Shown one piece after another: positions 52,081-59,675 of a stretch of DNA of 64,000 nt. Both the position numbers and the translations under genes were made by a program. The notes beneath the pieces are model-generated. The model was not told the origin of the DNA, made no database searches, and was given only the letters and a program-made list of their open reading frames with translations. Numbering within the stretch: the stretch's first letter is position 1; each line of letters begins with the position of its first letter. The stretch is from Candidatus Nanopelagicales bacterium (lineage in GTDB: Bacteria > Actinomycetota > Actinomycetes > S36-B12 > GCA-2699445), in the NCBI GenBank assembly GCA_037045355.1, contig JBAOHO010000014.1, positions 1-64,000 on the forward strand, written 5' to 3'.

Positions 52081-52149
52081 CCCGACTTGACGATCGTGAG
52101 AACCCCGACTTGACGATCGTGAGAACCCCGACTTGACGATCGTGAGGAC
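52081..52149. repeat. 23-bp tandem repeat, three copies, upstream of the ilvBNC leader
   Basis: Units beginning cccgacttgacgatcgtgag start at 52081, 52104 and 52127. Each contains TTGACG and a short palindrome (cgatcg). The TTGACG of the last unit is placed as the promoter -35 box, so the repeats could be operator sites or duplicated promoter parts. Confidence 0.85.
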
Positions 52150-52161
52150 GGGGAGCATGCT
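52133..52161 (+). promoter_or_regulatory. Promoter of ilvBNC
   Basis: TTGACG at 52133-52138 and CATGCT at 52156-52161 are 17 bp apart. The predicted first base is near 52168, the G of the leader-peptide GTG, so the leader would be translated leaderless. Confidence 0.55.
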
Positions 52162-52167
52162 GGGGCC

Positions 52168-52197
52168 GTGCGAACGTATCGCCTCGTAATCACCTAG
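52168..52197 (+). CDS. ilvBNC leader peptide MRTYRLVIT
   Basis: GTG 52168 to TAG 52195-52197 encodes nine residues, MRTYRLVIT, with consecutive Leu-Val-Ile codons (CTC GTA ATC), the three end products of the pathway downstream. A stem of 10 bp follows at once, and a terminator-like hairpin with a T run lies 35 nt farther. This is the layout of ribosome-mediated attenuation: stalling at scarce charged tRNA should change the RNA fold and let transcription into ilvB. Direct reading shows the peptide and hairpins; the mechanism is inferred from known amino-acid leaders. Confidence 0.75.
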   Translation: MRTYRLVIT

Positions 52198-52221
52198 CGC
52201 GTCGACCAAAAGTCGACGCGC
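52197..52221 (+). promoter_or_regulatory. Attenuator hairpin next to the leader stop codon
   Basis: gcgcgtcgac (52197-52206) and gtcgacgcgc (52212-52221) form a perfect 10-bp stem with loop caaaa. A ribosome ending at the UAG would cover part of it. Confidence 0.7.
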
Positions 52222-52231
52222 AACCCTCCGC

Positions 52232-52255
52232 AGCCCCACCGGGCCGGGGGGTTTT
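52232..52255 (+). terminator. Intrinsic terminator of the ilvBNC attenuator
   Basis: A C-rich run (gccccacc) pairs with a G-rich run (ccgggggg) around a short loop and is followed by ttttt (52252-52256). It lies before ilvB and after the leader peptide. Confidence 0.65.
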
Positions 52256-52383
52256 TCGTTTTCGGGGCCCGCCACCACGCGGGTCCGGGGACGAACAGGC
52301 CGCCTCCGGCTGCGGGAGACCCCCGCGAGGGAGGCGGCCTGAAGGCGATGAGGGGACACTGGTCCACAGGACGAACAGAACAC

Positions 52384-52446
52384 GGCCGCGAGAACAGGGC
52401 GGCCGCGAGAACAGGGCGGCCGCGAGCAGAGGGCCGCGAGAAGAGG
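52384..52446. repeat. 17-bp tandem repeat just upstream of ilvB
   Basis: Copies of ggccgcgagaacagggc start at 52384, 52401 and 52418 (the last diverged) with a part copy after. The tract ends 7 bp before ATG 52453, and its purines (agaagagga) may serve as the RBS. Confidence 0.8.
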
Positions 52447-52452
52447 AACGAC

Positions 52453-54195
52453 ATGACCGAGCAGATCACAGGGTCACAGAGTCTGGTCCGGGCGCTTGAG
52501 CACGCTGGCGTCGAGGTCGTCTTCGGCATCCCGGGCGGCGCGATCCTTCCGGCCTACGACCCGATCATGGACTCCACGCAGATCCGTCACATCCTGGTGC
52601 GACACGAGCAGGGGGCGGGGCACGCCGCCGAGGGGTACGCGACTGCGACCGGGCGCGTGGGAGTGTGCATGGCCACCTCCGGCCCGGGAGCCACCAACCT
52701 GGTCACGGCAATCGCCGATGCCTACATGGACTCCGTTCCCATCGTCGCCATCACCGGACAGGTCGCGAGCAGGGCCATCGGCACCGATGCTTTCCAGGAG
52801 GCCGACATTCGCGGCATCACCATGCCGATCACCAAGCACAACTACCTCATCACCGATCCCGATGACATCCCCCAGGCGATCGCCGAAGCGTTCCATATCG
52901 CCGCGACGGGCAGGCCCGGGCCCGTGCTGGTGGACATCAGCAAGGATGCCCTTCAGGCCATGACCAGTTTCCGCTGGCCTGACCGACTGCACATGCCGGG
53001 CTACAAACCCACGGTCAACCCGCACGCGCGCCAAGTGCGCCAAGCGGCCCGCATGATCATCGCCGCCCAGAGCCCGGTGTTCTACATCGGCGGAGGCGTG
53101 GTCAAGGCGGATGCGGCCGAGGAGTTGCTGCGCCTGGCGGAACTCACCGGAATCCCGGTGGTGACCACCTTGATGGCGCGTGGTGCCTTCCCTGATGGGC
53201 ACAAGCAGAACCTGGGCATGCCCGGTATGCACGGCACCGTGGCTGCGGTGGGGGCACTGCAGCGCTCGGATCTGCTGATCGCCATCGGAACCCGGTTCGA
53301 CGACCGCGTGACCGGTCAGTTGACGACGTTCGCTCCAGACGCCAAGGTCATCCACGCGGATGTGGACCCGGCCGAGATCGGCAAGAACAAGCCCGTCGAC
53401 ATCCCCATCGTCGGCGATGCGAAGGCGATCATCCTCGCGCTGACCGACGCGCTGCAGGCACAGTTGGACGCCGGTGAGCAAAGTGACTACTCCGACTGGT
53501 GGCGCACTATCGACCACTGGACGCAGACGTATCCGTTGGGCTACGCATTGCCCGACGACGGCACCTTGTCGCCGCAGTACGTGATCGAACGCCTCTCTGC
53601 ATTGGCCGGTCCCGACAGCATCTATGTCGCGGGTGTGGGACAGCACCAGATGTGGTCGAGTCAGTTCATCAACTTCCAGAAGCCGCGCACCTGGCTGAAC
53701 TCCGGAGGGGCGGGCACGATGGGGTACGCAGTCCCGGCCGCCATGGGTGCCAAGGTCGGCTGCCCCGACACCATGGTGTGGGCCATCGACGGGGACGGCT
53801 GCTTCCAGATGACCAACCAGGAATTGGCGACCTGCACCATCAACGACATTCCCATCAAGGTGGCGTTGATCAACAACTCGAGCCTCGGCATGGTGCGGCA
53901 GTGGCAGACCCTCTTCTACAACGAGCGCTACTCGAACACCGACCTGAACAGCCACGAGTTCCCGGACTTTGTGAAGTTGGCCGAGGCATACGGAGCCGTT
54001 GGACTGCGGTGCGACAACGCCACTGATGTCGATGCCACCATCGAGAAGGCGATGTCCATCAACGACCGTCCGGTCGTGGTCGACTTCCAAGTGCACAAAG
54101 ACGCGATGGTCTGGCCGATGGTGGCTGCCGGGGCGAGCAACGACGACATCCAGCACGCGCGCGATCTGGCGCCGGTGTGGGAAAGGGAAGACTGA
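52453..54195 (+). CDS. ilvB: Acetolactate synthase, large subunit
   Basis: 580 residues from ATG 52453. ThDP-dependent first common step of branched-chain amino acid synthesis. LEHAGVEVVFGIPGGAILPA and VRHEQGAGHAAEGYATATGR hold the conserved Glu that activates the cofactor. ATSGPGATNLVTAIADAYMD follows. The ThDP/Mg site lies in AIDGDGCFQMTNQELATCTI with NNSSLGMVRQWQ. The FAD-binding middle domain is intact, and family length is normal. It sits 256 bp after the leader peptide and one base before ilvN. Confidence 0.97.
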   Translation: MTEQITGSQSLVRALEHAGVEVVFGIPGGAILPAYDPIMDSTQIRHILVRHEQGAGHAAEGYATATGRVGVCMATSGPGATNLVTAIADAYMDSVPIVAITGQVASRAIGTDAFQEADIRGITMPITKHNYLITDPDDIPQAIAEAFHIAATGRPGPVLVDISKDALQAMTSFRWPDRLHMPGYKPTVNPHARQVRQAARMIIAAQSPVFYIGGGVVKADAAEELLRLAELTGIPVVTTLMARGAFPDGHKQNLGMPGMHGTVAAVGALQRSDLLIAIGTRFDDRVTGQLTTFAPDAKVIHADVDPAEIGKNKPVDIPIVGDAKAIILALTDALQAQLDAGEQSDYSDWWRTIDHWTQTYPLGYALPDDGTLSPQYVIERLSALAGPDSIYVAGVGQHQMWSSQFINFQKPRTWLNSGGAGTMGYAVPAAMGAKVGCPDTMVWAIDGDGCFQMTNQELATCTINDIPIKVALINNSSLGMVRQWQTLFYNERYSNTDLNSHEFPDFVKLAEAYGAVGLRCDNATDVDATIEKAMSINDRPVVVDFQVHKDAMVWPMVAAGASNDDIQHARDLAPVWERED

Positions 54196-54196
54196 C

Positions 54197-54709
54197 ATGA
54201 CACGCCACACTTTGTCCGTGCTCGTGGAAGACGTCCCCGGAGTCCTGACCCGGATCGCGGGACTGTTCTCACGGCGGGGTTTCAATATCGAGTCGCTGGC
54301 GGTGGGGCCCACTGAACAGTCCGGCATCTCGCGCATGACAATTGTCGTGGCTGTGGAGGATCTTCCGCACGAGCAGGTCACCAAGCAGCTGAACAAGTTG
54401 ATCAACGTCATCAAGATCGTCGAGCTGGATCCGGATCACAGCGTGCAGCGGGAACTGATCCTGGTGAAGGTGGCCACCACCCCCGACAACCGCAGCCACA
54501 TCCTCGAGACGGTGCAACTGTTCCGAGCCAAGGTCGTCGACGTCGCACCGAACGCGTTGACGGTGGAAGCAACGGGTGGTCGAGACAAGTTGCAGGCCCT
54601 CTTGCGCACTCTTGAGCCATTCGGCATCAAAGAACTCGTCCAGTCCGGTGCGGTCGCCGTGGCCCGCGGCTCGAAGGTCATCAGCGAGCGCAACCTGCGC
54701 AGCGCGTGA
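54197..54709 (+). CDS. ilvN: Acetolactate synthase, small regulatory subunit
   Basis: 170 residues. The N-terminal ACT domain (LSVLVEDVPGVLTRIAGLFS; RRGFNIESLAVGPTE) is where valine binds and gives feedback inhibition. The C-terminal domain (ELILVKVATTPDNRSHILET) activates IlvB. ATG 54197 lies directly after the ilvB stop (tgacATG), so the two are coupled. Confidence 0.96.
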   Translation: MTRHTLSVLVEDVPGVLTRIAGLFSRRGFNIESLAVGPTEQSGISRMTIVVAVEDLPHEQVTKQLNKLINVIKIVELDPDHSVQRELILVKVATTPDNRSHILETVQLFRAKVVDVAPNALTVEATGGRDKLQALLRTLEPFGIKELVQSGAVAVARGSKVISERNLRSA

Positions 54710-54745
54710 GCCGAGCCCGGGCGGTGCTGCGATTGACTGGCACTA

Positions 54746-54773
54746 CCCTTGTCCCTGTTCCCTTGTCCCTATT
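54746..54773. repeat. 14-bp direct repeat upstream of ilvC
   Basis: cccttgtccctgtt at 54746 is followed at 54760 by the same unit with one change, in the 92-bp gap between ilvN and ilvC. Confidence 0.7.
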
Positions 54774-54801
54774 CGCATCCCGACAACCGTGAGGACCCCG
54801 C

Positions 54802-55830
54802 GTGGCCACCTTGTTCTATGACGACGACGCTGATCTCTCGATCATCCAGAACCGGGTGGTCGCGATCTTGGGCTACGGCTCACAAGGCCATGCGCATGCC
54901 TTGAGTCTGCGAGATTCCGGAGTCGACGTCCGGGTGGGGCTCAAGGAAGGTTCACACAGTCGGCCAAAGGCGGAGGCTGCGGGCCTTCGGGTGGTGGATC
55001 CCGCCACCGCTGCCGCCGAGGCCGATCTCATCATGGTCCTCGTGCCAGATCCGGCGCAGCGCGCTCTGTACGCCGAGGCGATCGAGCCGAATCTGCAAGA
55101 GGGCGACGCGCTGTTCTTCGCCCACGGCTTCAACATCCGGTTCGGCTACATCAAGCCACCGTCCTTCGTCGACGTGTGCATGGTGGCGCCGAAGGGGCCA
55201 GGGCATCTGGTGCGCCGCGAATACGACTCCGGCCGCGGTGTGCCCGCGATCGTCGCGGTCGAGCAGGACGCCACCGGCGAGGCCTGGCCTTTGGCGCTGT
55301 CGTACGCCAAGGCGATCGGGGCGCTGCGGGCGGGTGGCATCAAGACCACGTTCACGGAGGAAACCGAGACCGACCTGTTCGGGGAGCAGGCCGTCCTGTG
55401 CGGCGGGGCCTCGCAGTTGGTGCAGTACGGATTCGAGACCCTGGTCGAGGCCGGCTACCAGCCGGAGGTGGCCTACTTCGAGTGCCTGCACGAACTCAAG
55501 CTCATCGTGGATCTCATGTACGAAGGCGGCATCGCCAAGCAGCGGTGGAGTGTGTCCGACACCGCGGAATACGGCGACTACGTCTCCGGGCCACGCGTGA
55601 TCGATGCCCGCGTCAAGGACAACATGAAGGCAGTGCTCACCGACATCCAGTCCGGAGCCTTCGCCCAACGGTTCATCGATGACCAGGATGCGGGGGCGCC
55701 CGAGTTCGTCGAGTTGCGCGCCAAGGCCGAGCAGCATCCCATCGAAGCCACCGGTCGTGACTTGCGTAAGTTGATGGCATGGGTCGACTCCGGCGACGAT
55801 GACTACACCGAGGGCACCGCCGCTCGGTGA
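54802..55830 (+). CDS. ilvC: Ketol-acid reductoisomerase, class I
   Basis: 342 residues from GTG 54802, the class I length. It converts acetolactate to dihydroxyisovalerate with NADPH and Mg. The Rossmann motif is VAILGYGSQGHAHALSLRDS. VCMVAPKGPGHLVRREYDSG follows. Metal-binding acidic residues lie in TETDLFGEQAVLCGGASQLV and EAGYQPEVAYFECLHELKLI, with the knot domain to the C terminus (VDSGDDDY). It is part of the ilvBNC unit, with a 92-bp spacer that could carry an internal promoter. Confidence 0.97.
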   Translation: MATLFYDDDADLSIIQNRVVAILGYGSQGHAHALSLRDSGVDVRVGLKEGSHSRPKAEAAGLRVVDPATAAAEADLIMVLVPDPAQRALYAEAIEPNLQEGDALFFAHGFNIRFGYIKPPSFVDVCMVAPKGPGHLVRREYDSGRGVPAIVAVEQDATGEAWPLALSYAKAIGALRAGGIKTTFTEETETDLFGEQAVLCGGASQLVQYGFETLVEAGYQPEVAYFECLHELKLIVDLMYEGGIAKQRWSVSDTAEYGDYVSGPRVIDARVKDNMKAVLTDIQSGAFAQRFIDDQDAGAPEFVELRAKAEQHPIEATGRDLRKLMAWVDSGDDDYTEGTAAR

Positions 55831-55843
55831 GGCCGACAGTTGC

Positions 55844-55865
55844 GCCCCAGGTTCGAACCTGGGGC
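55844..55865. terminator. Perfect palindrome after ilvC, possible terminator of ilvBNC
   Basis: gccccaggt and acctggggc form a 9-bp stem with loop tcga, 13 nt after the ilvC stop. There is no U run. The text ggttcgaacc looks like a tRNA T-arm, but no tRNA surrounds it. Confidence 0.4.
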
Positions 55866-55946
55866 TACATGGGCCGTGGTGCCCCACATGGGAAGGCCGC
55901 GACGTTCGTCGCCGTGAACACCGCGCGTCGGGGCGTCACCGAGGAT

Positions 55947-55952
55947 TAGTTT
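55947..55952 (+). promoter_or_regulatory. Putative -10 box (TAGTTT), leaderless nagB mRNA
   Basis: TAGTTT ends 6 nt before ATG 55959. Confidence 0.52.
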
Positions 55953-55958
55953 CCCGGT

Positions 55959-56744
55959 ATGGAAGTAGTCATCGTCGAATCGGCCGAACAGGGAGCAGCC
56001 GTCGTCGCCGGGGCAATCGCGGACCTCGTCACGCGCACCCCCGATCAGGTGCTGGGGCTGGCCACGGGATCGACTCCGCTGCCCGTGTACGACGACCTGG
56101 TGCGGCGACACGAAGTCGATGGCCTGTCCTTCGCCCGAGCCCGCGGCTTCGCCCTCGACGAGTATGTCGGGCTACCGCGGGATCATCCTGAGTCCTACCG
56201 GGCTGTCCTGGAGCGTGAGTTCGTCGGTCGCGTTGACTTTCCACGCAGCGCCTTGCGTACCCCGGACGGCTGGGCCGACGACATTCCGGCTGCTTGTGTC
56301 GAGTACGAAGCCGCGATCCGGGCGGCTGGGGGGATCGATCTCCAACTGCTCGGGGTGGGCTCGGACGGGCACATCGGGTTCAACGAGCCGACGTCGTCGC
56401 TGGCGTCTTCGACTCGGATCAAGACCCTCACGCGGCAGACTCGCGAGGACAACGCCCGGTTCTTCGACGGTGACGTCGAGGCGGTTCCGGAGCACGTTCT
56501 CACCCAGGGCGTGGGCACGATCGGGCGGGCACGGCACCTAGTTCTCCTCGCCTGGGGGGAGGGGAAAGCTGCAGCTGTTGCCGCCACCGTTGAGGGCCCG
56601 GTGACTTCTATGGTGCCCTCGAGTGCCCTGCAACTCCACCCCCACGCGACGGTCGTCGTGGACGAGGAGGCGGCCCGCGATCTGCGGCTGCGGGACTACT
56701 ACCGAGAGGTCTACTTCGGCAAGCCGGACTGGCAATCCATCTGA
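55959..56744 (+). CDS. nagB: Glucosamine-6-phosphate deaminase
   Basis: 261 residues. It turns GlcN6P into fructose-6-phosphate and ammonia. LGLATGSTPLPVYDDLVRRH binds phosphate, and ARGFALDEYVGLPRDHPESY carries the general-base Asp. LLGVGSDGHIGFNEPTSSLA has the catalytic His and Glu, the clear family signature. Length and motif spacing are normal. It has its own leaderless promoter. Its start overlaps no other gene, and no nagA is seen nearby. Confidence 0.95.
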   Translation: MEVVIVESAEQGAAVVAGAIADLVTRTPDQVLGLATGSTPLPVYDDLVRRHEVDGLSFARARGFALDEYVGLPRDHPESYRAVLEREFVGRVDFPRSALRTPDGWADDIPAACVEYEAAIRAAGGIDLQLLGVGSDGHIGFNEPTSSLASSTRIKTLTRQTREDNARFFDGDVEAVPEHVLTQGVGTIGRARHLVLLAWGEGKAAAVAATVEGPVTSMVPSSALQLHPHATVVVDEEAARDLRLRDYYREVYFGKPDWQSI

Positions 56745-56763
56745 TGATCTCGCTGGACCTGTC

Positions 56764-57339
56764 ATGACCCCCGAAGTCACTCCTGGCGTTACCCCTGGCG
56801 TTATGGCGCCGGGCATCTGCGACTCGGGTCCCACTCATTGGCAGACGTTGTGGGAGGAACGCGAGCCGGGGCGGTTCACCCGGTTCTCGCCCTCAGACTG
56901 GGACCGGCCCCAACTCGACGACTGGATCGCCGCCTTGGACCACGCGGTGCGCGGGGTGGGACGACCGCCCGTGATCGTCGCGCACAGCCTCTCGTGCCTG
57001 CTGGTGCCCCTATGGGCGGATTCGGTGCCAGATGCGGCGGCTGTGGTCACCGGTGCCCTGCTCGTCGCGCCTGTCGACCCCGACGGCCCCGCCTTTCCAG
57101 CCCCGGCCCACGAGTTCCGCCACCGGGTCCGCGGCCGATTGCCGTTCGCCTGCCTGGTGGTCGGCAGTCAGAACGACCACTACGCCTCACCTGGCTGGAC
57201 CCGTGCTTTCGCGACGGAGCTGGGAGCTCGTCATGTCGACGCCGGCGCGGTGGGACACATCAACGCAGATAGTGAGTTGGCTGATTGGCCACAAGGGCGC
57301 GTGCTGCTCGACGACTTCATCGCCGGCCTGGGCGGCTGA
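56764..57339 (+). CDS. RBBP9/YdeN-type serine hydrolase
   Basis: About 191 residues. The N-terminal block PGICDSGPTHWQTLWEE and PPVIVAHSLSCLLVPLWA (A-H-S-L-S elbow) are signatures of small RBBP9/YdeN hydrolases. SQNDHYASPGW gives the acid and GHINADSELADWPQG the His. The start is unclear: ATG 56764 gives a PEVTPGVTPGV prefix coded by a 12-bp direct repeat, whereas ATG 56803 would begin right at the family core but lose the first strand. The substrate is unknown. Confidence 0.75.
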   Translation: MTPEVTPGVTPGVMAPGICDSGPTHWQTLWEEREPGRFTRFSPSDWDRPQLDDWIAALDHAVRGVGRPPVIVAHSLSCLLVPLWADSVPDAAAVVTGALLVAPVDPDGPAFPAPAHEFRHRVRGRLPFACLVVGSQNDHYASPGWTRAFATELGARHVDAGAVGHINADSELADWPQGRVLLDDFIAGLGG

Positions 57340-57387
57340 CTGCACCGATCGGCCGAGTCTTGAGATCGGGACTGGACACAGCGACCG

Positions 57388-58182
57388 ATGACGGGTGGGA
57401 TGGGTCGCATGACCAGTGACGCTTGGCCGGCCGGTGTGCCCTGTTGGACCGACCTCATGGTGCCCGACCCGGATGCTGTCCGACCGTTCTACGATGCCGT
57501 GCTCGGATGGACACTCACCGAGCCGGACGAGCAGTTCGGCGGGTACGTCATGGCGCTGAAAGACGGTGCTCCCGCAGCCGGGGTGGGTCCGCTGCGCGAG
57601 GGGAGCCGCAGCGCATGGACGATGTACTTCGCCGTCGATGACGCCGACGCTGTCGCGGCCGCCACCCGCGCCGCCGGTGGAACGGTGTTCGCCGACCCGA
57701 TGGACGTGGGCGACCTGGGTCGCATGTTCGTCGGTGCCGATCCGACAGGCGCCGTCTTCGGTGTTTGGCAGGCGGGCTCGTTTTCGGGGGCGGCTGTGAC
57801 GAATCAGCCGGGTGGCCTCATGTGGGAGGATCTGCGCTGCACGGACCCGGGATCAGCGCGGCAGTTCTACGCCGCAGTGTTCGGTTTCGACTATCACGAG
57901 ATGGACATGGAAACCCCGCAGGACTACATGGTCTTCACTCTCCCGGGCACCGATCGTCCGCTGGGCGGAATGGGAGGGTTGGACCCGAACGCCGAATCGG
58001 TTGCCTCGCACTGGTCGGTGACTTTCGCGGTGGCCGACGCGGACGCCTCCGTGGCAGCGGCAACCACTAACGGTGGCGCGGTGCCGATCCCACCCTTCGA
58101 TTCGCCGTACGGCCGCATGGCCGGGCTCACCGATCCCGCGGGAGCGCCCTTCTGGATCATCCAGCCGGCTCGTCAGACCTGA
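57388..58182 (+). CDS. Two-domain VOC/glyoxalase-fold protein (CFP32-like)
   Basis: 264 residues with two tandem VOC domains: the first from VPCWTDLMVPDPDAVRPFYD to VFGVWQAGSF, the second from GLMWEDLRCTDPGSARQFYA to APFWIIQPAR. The repeated beta-alpha-beta-beta-beta pattern and a length of about 260 match mycobacterial CFP32 (Rv0577). Function in this group is not settled; metal-dependent small-molecule chemistry or resistance is typical of VOC proteins. Three possible ATGs (57388, 57400, 57409) precede the first domain, and the choice is arbitrary. Confidence 0.85.
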   Translation: MTGGMGRMTSDAWPAGVPCWTDLMVPDPDAVRPFYDAVLGWTLTEPDEQFGGYVMALKDGAPAAGVGPLREGSRSAWTMYFAVDDADAVAAATRAAGGTVFADPMDVGDLGRMFVGADPTGAVFGVWQAGSFSGAAVTNQPGGLMWEDLRCTDPGSARQFYAAVFGFDYHEMDMETPQDYMVFTLPGTDRPLGGMGGLDPNAESVASHWSVTFAVADADASVAAATTNGGAVPIPPFDSPYGRMAGLTDPAGAPFWIIQPARQT

Positions 58183-58228
58183 GCCGTCGCGAACCGCGAC
58201 GCCGGTGCATCAGGGCGAAGCCAAGTGC

Positions 58229-58234
58229 GACACT
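58229..58234 (+). promoter_or_regulatory. Putative -10 box (GACACT), leaderless mRNA
   Basis: GACACT ends 6 nt before ATG 58241. Confidence 0.48.
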
Positions 58235-58240
58235 TGCTCC

Positions 58241-58915
58241 ATGCAGACCGAAATCAAGTTCTCCCCGTCCTTCGCAGTCGCCACCATCACCTTGTCCGCC
58301 AGCGAGCAGATCAAGGCCGAAGCCGGGGCGATGGTCTCCATGCAGGGCGTTGACATCGAGACAAGCACCCAGGGCGGGATCATGAAGGGGCTCAAGCGGT
58401 CCGTGTTGGGCGGTGAGTCCTTCTTCATGAACACATTCACCGCCGGTCACCAGGGGGGTCAGGTTTCGTTCGCACCGGAACTCCCCGGCGACATCGTCGC
58501 GTGGGAGTTGACCGGACAGACCGTCTACCTGCAGTCCGGGGCGTATCTCGCGTCGGCGATGTCGGTGGATGTCGACTCCGGTTGGGGGGGCGCGAAGACC
58601 TTCTTCAGCAGCGAGGGACTGTTCATCTTGAAGTGCTCCGGGCACGGGCAACTCGTCGTGAGCGCTTATGGCGCGATCGAAGGCCGGCAACTCGCTGCCG
58701 GGGAATCCTTCACGATCGACTCCGGTCACGTGGTCGGTTGGTCCGACGGCATCACCTACAAGGTGCGCAAGGTCGGCAACTGGAAGAGCACGTTCCTGTC
58801 CGGCGAAGGCTTGGTCGCCGATCTGACAGGCCCCGGGACGGTGTACATGCAGACCCGTTCCCCCGAGGCGCTCGTCAGTTGGCTGATCCCGAAGTTGCCC
58901 AAGTCCAGCAACTGA
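58241..58915 (+). CDS. AIM24/TIGR00266-family protein
   Basis: 224 residues with the beta-rich AIM24 fold. IKAEAGAMVSMQGVDIETST, LKRSVLGGESFFMNTFTA and VGNWKSTFLSGEGLVADLTG PG are the conserved blocks. In yeast AIM24 supports mitochondrial membrane organisation; the role of the bacterial proteins is unknown. There is no signal peptide. The -10 box fixes the start at 58241, discarding a longer open frame that overlaps the VOC gene. Confidence 0.85.
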   Translation: MQTEIKFSPSFAVATITLSASEQIKAEAGAMVSMQGVDIETSTQGGIMKGLKRSVLGGESFFMNTFTAGHQGGQVSFAPELPGDIVAWELTGQTVYLQSGAYLASAMSVDVDSGWGGAKTFFSSEGLFILKCSGHGQLVVSAYGAIEGRQLAAGESFTIDSGHVVGWSDGITYKVRKVGNWKSTFLSGEGLVADLTGPGTVYMQTRSPEALVSWLIPKLPKSSN

Positions 58916-58949
58916 GGGACCACAGCAAGTGGGGCTCAGAACACTGAGG

Positions 58950-59675
58950 TCACGGCAACGCGGCGCGGGCCGCCAGAGCCAGTGCCTCGCCCAGTTGCTG
59001 ATGACCGGCCGGATCGAGATGGACTCCATCGACGGGTCCCGGTGTCACTACGGACGCCGCATCGAAGAACGAAACGCCCAGTTGTGCGGCGATAGCCGAG
59101 TAGTGCTGTGCCAGTTCCTGTGACTCCTGCTCTCGGCCCTCGTAAAACACTCCCATGAACCCGCTCGGGCTCACGATGTGAGGGGGTGACACGACGAGGA
59201 CCGCCGGCGAGGCGGCTTCGAAACCGGCCGCGCTGCGCACAGTGATGTCGACGAGGGTCCAGATGCCGGAGGCGGCGTGCCGCGCGGTGAGTCCGAGAGG
59301 GGACTGCAAGTCGTTGGTGCCCAACATGATGATGACCAGATCGACGGGGGCATGAGACTCCAGCAGCGGTCCGAGCATGGTGGCCCCACTGCGGCTCGGC
59401 GCATAGGGAGAGTCGACAACCGTCGTGCGACCGTTCAGACCCTCCACGATGACATCGGCACCCGAGCCCAACGCAGCGCCCAGGACCCCGGGCCAGCACT
59501 GCGCGAGCGGGTAGCGCCCACCTGTGGCGGGATCGAACCCCCACGTGTTGGAGTCGCCGAATGCCAGCACTCGTTTCGGGGAGCGACCCCATCGCTCTTC
59601 AGGCGAATCCGCTGGCTCCACGATCACTCTCTCCTTGGTGCTCGGGCTACTTCGTGCTCGGACTCCCCAGTTCAT
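58950..59675 (-). CDS. SGNH/GDSL-type esterase
   Basis: 241 residues. Block I is RVLAFGDSNTWGFDPATGGR with the Ser nucleophile. Block II Gly lies in IVEGLNGRTTV, block III in IIMLGTNDLQSPLG, and block V in VDGVHLDPAGHQQLGEALA with Asp/His. The spacing resembles arylesterase/acyltransferase enzymes of about 220 residues. There is no clear signal peptide, so it is probably cytosolic. TAGAGT lies 9 nt upstream of ATG 59675. It is convergent with the AIM24 gene. Confidence 0.87.
   Translation of the reverse strand: MNWGVRARSSPSTKERVIVEPADSPEERWGRSPKRVLAFGDSNTWGFDPATGGRYPLAQCWPGVLGAALGSGADVIVEGLNGRTTVVDSPYAPSRSGATMLGPLLESHAPVDLVIIMLGTNDLQSPLGLTARHAASGIWTLVDITVRSAAGFEAASPAVLVVSPPHIVSPSGFMGVFYEGREQESQELAQHYSAIAAQLGVSFFDAASVVTPGPVDGVHLDPAGHQQLGEALALAARAALP

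Noticed and set aside
52474..54414. 646-residue open frame on the minus strand opposite ilvB/ilvN
   Set aside because: It spans two certain genes in antisense and has no family resemblance.
55844..55865. Possible tRNA because of a T-arm-like ggttcgaacc
   Set aside because: No acceptor stem, D-arm or anticodon arm can be built around it; a plain palindrome is the better reading.
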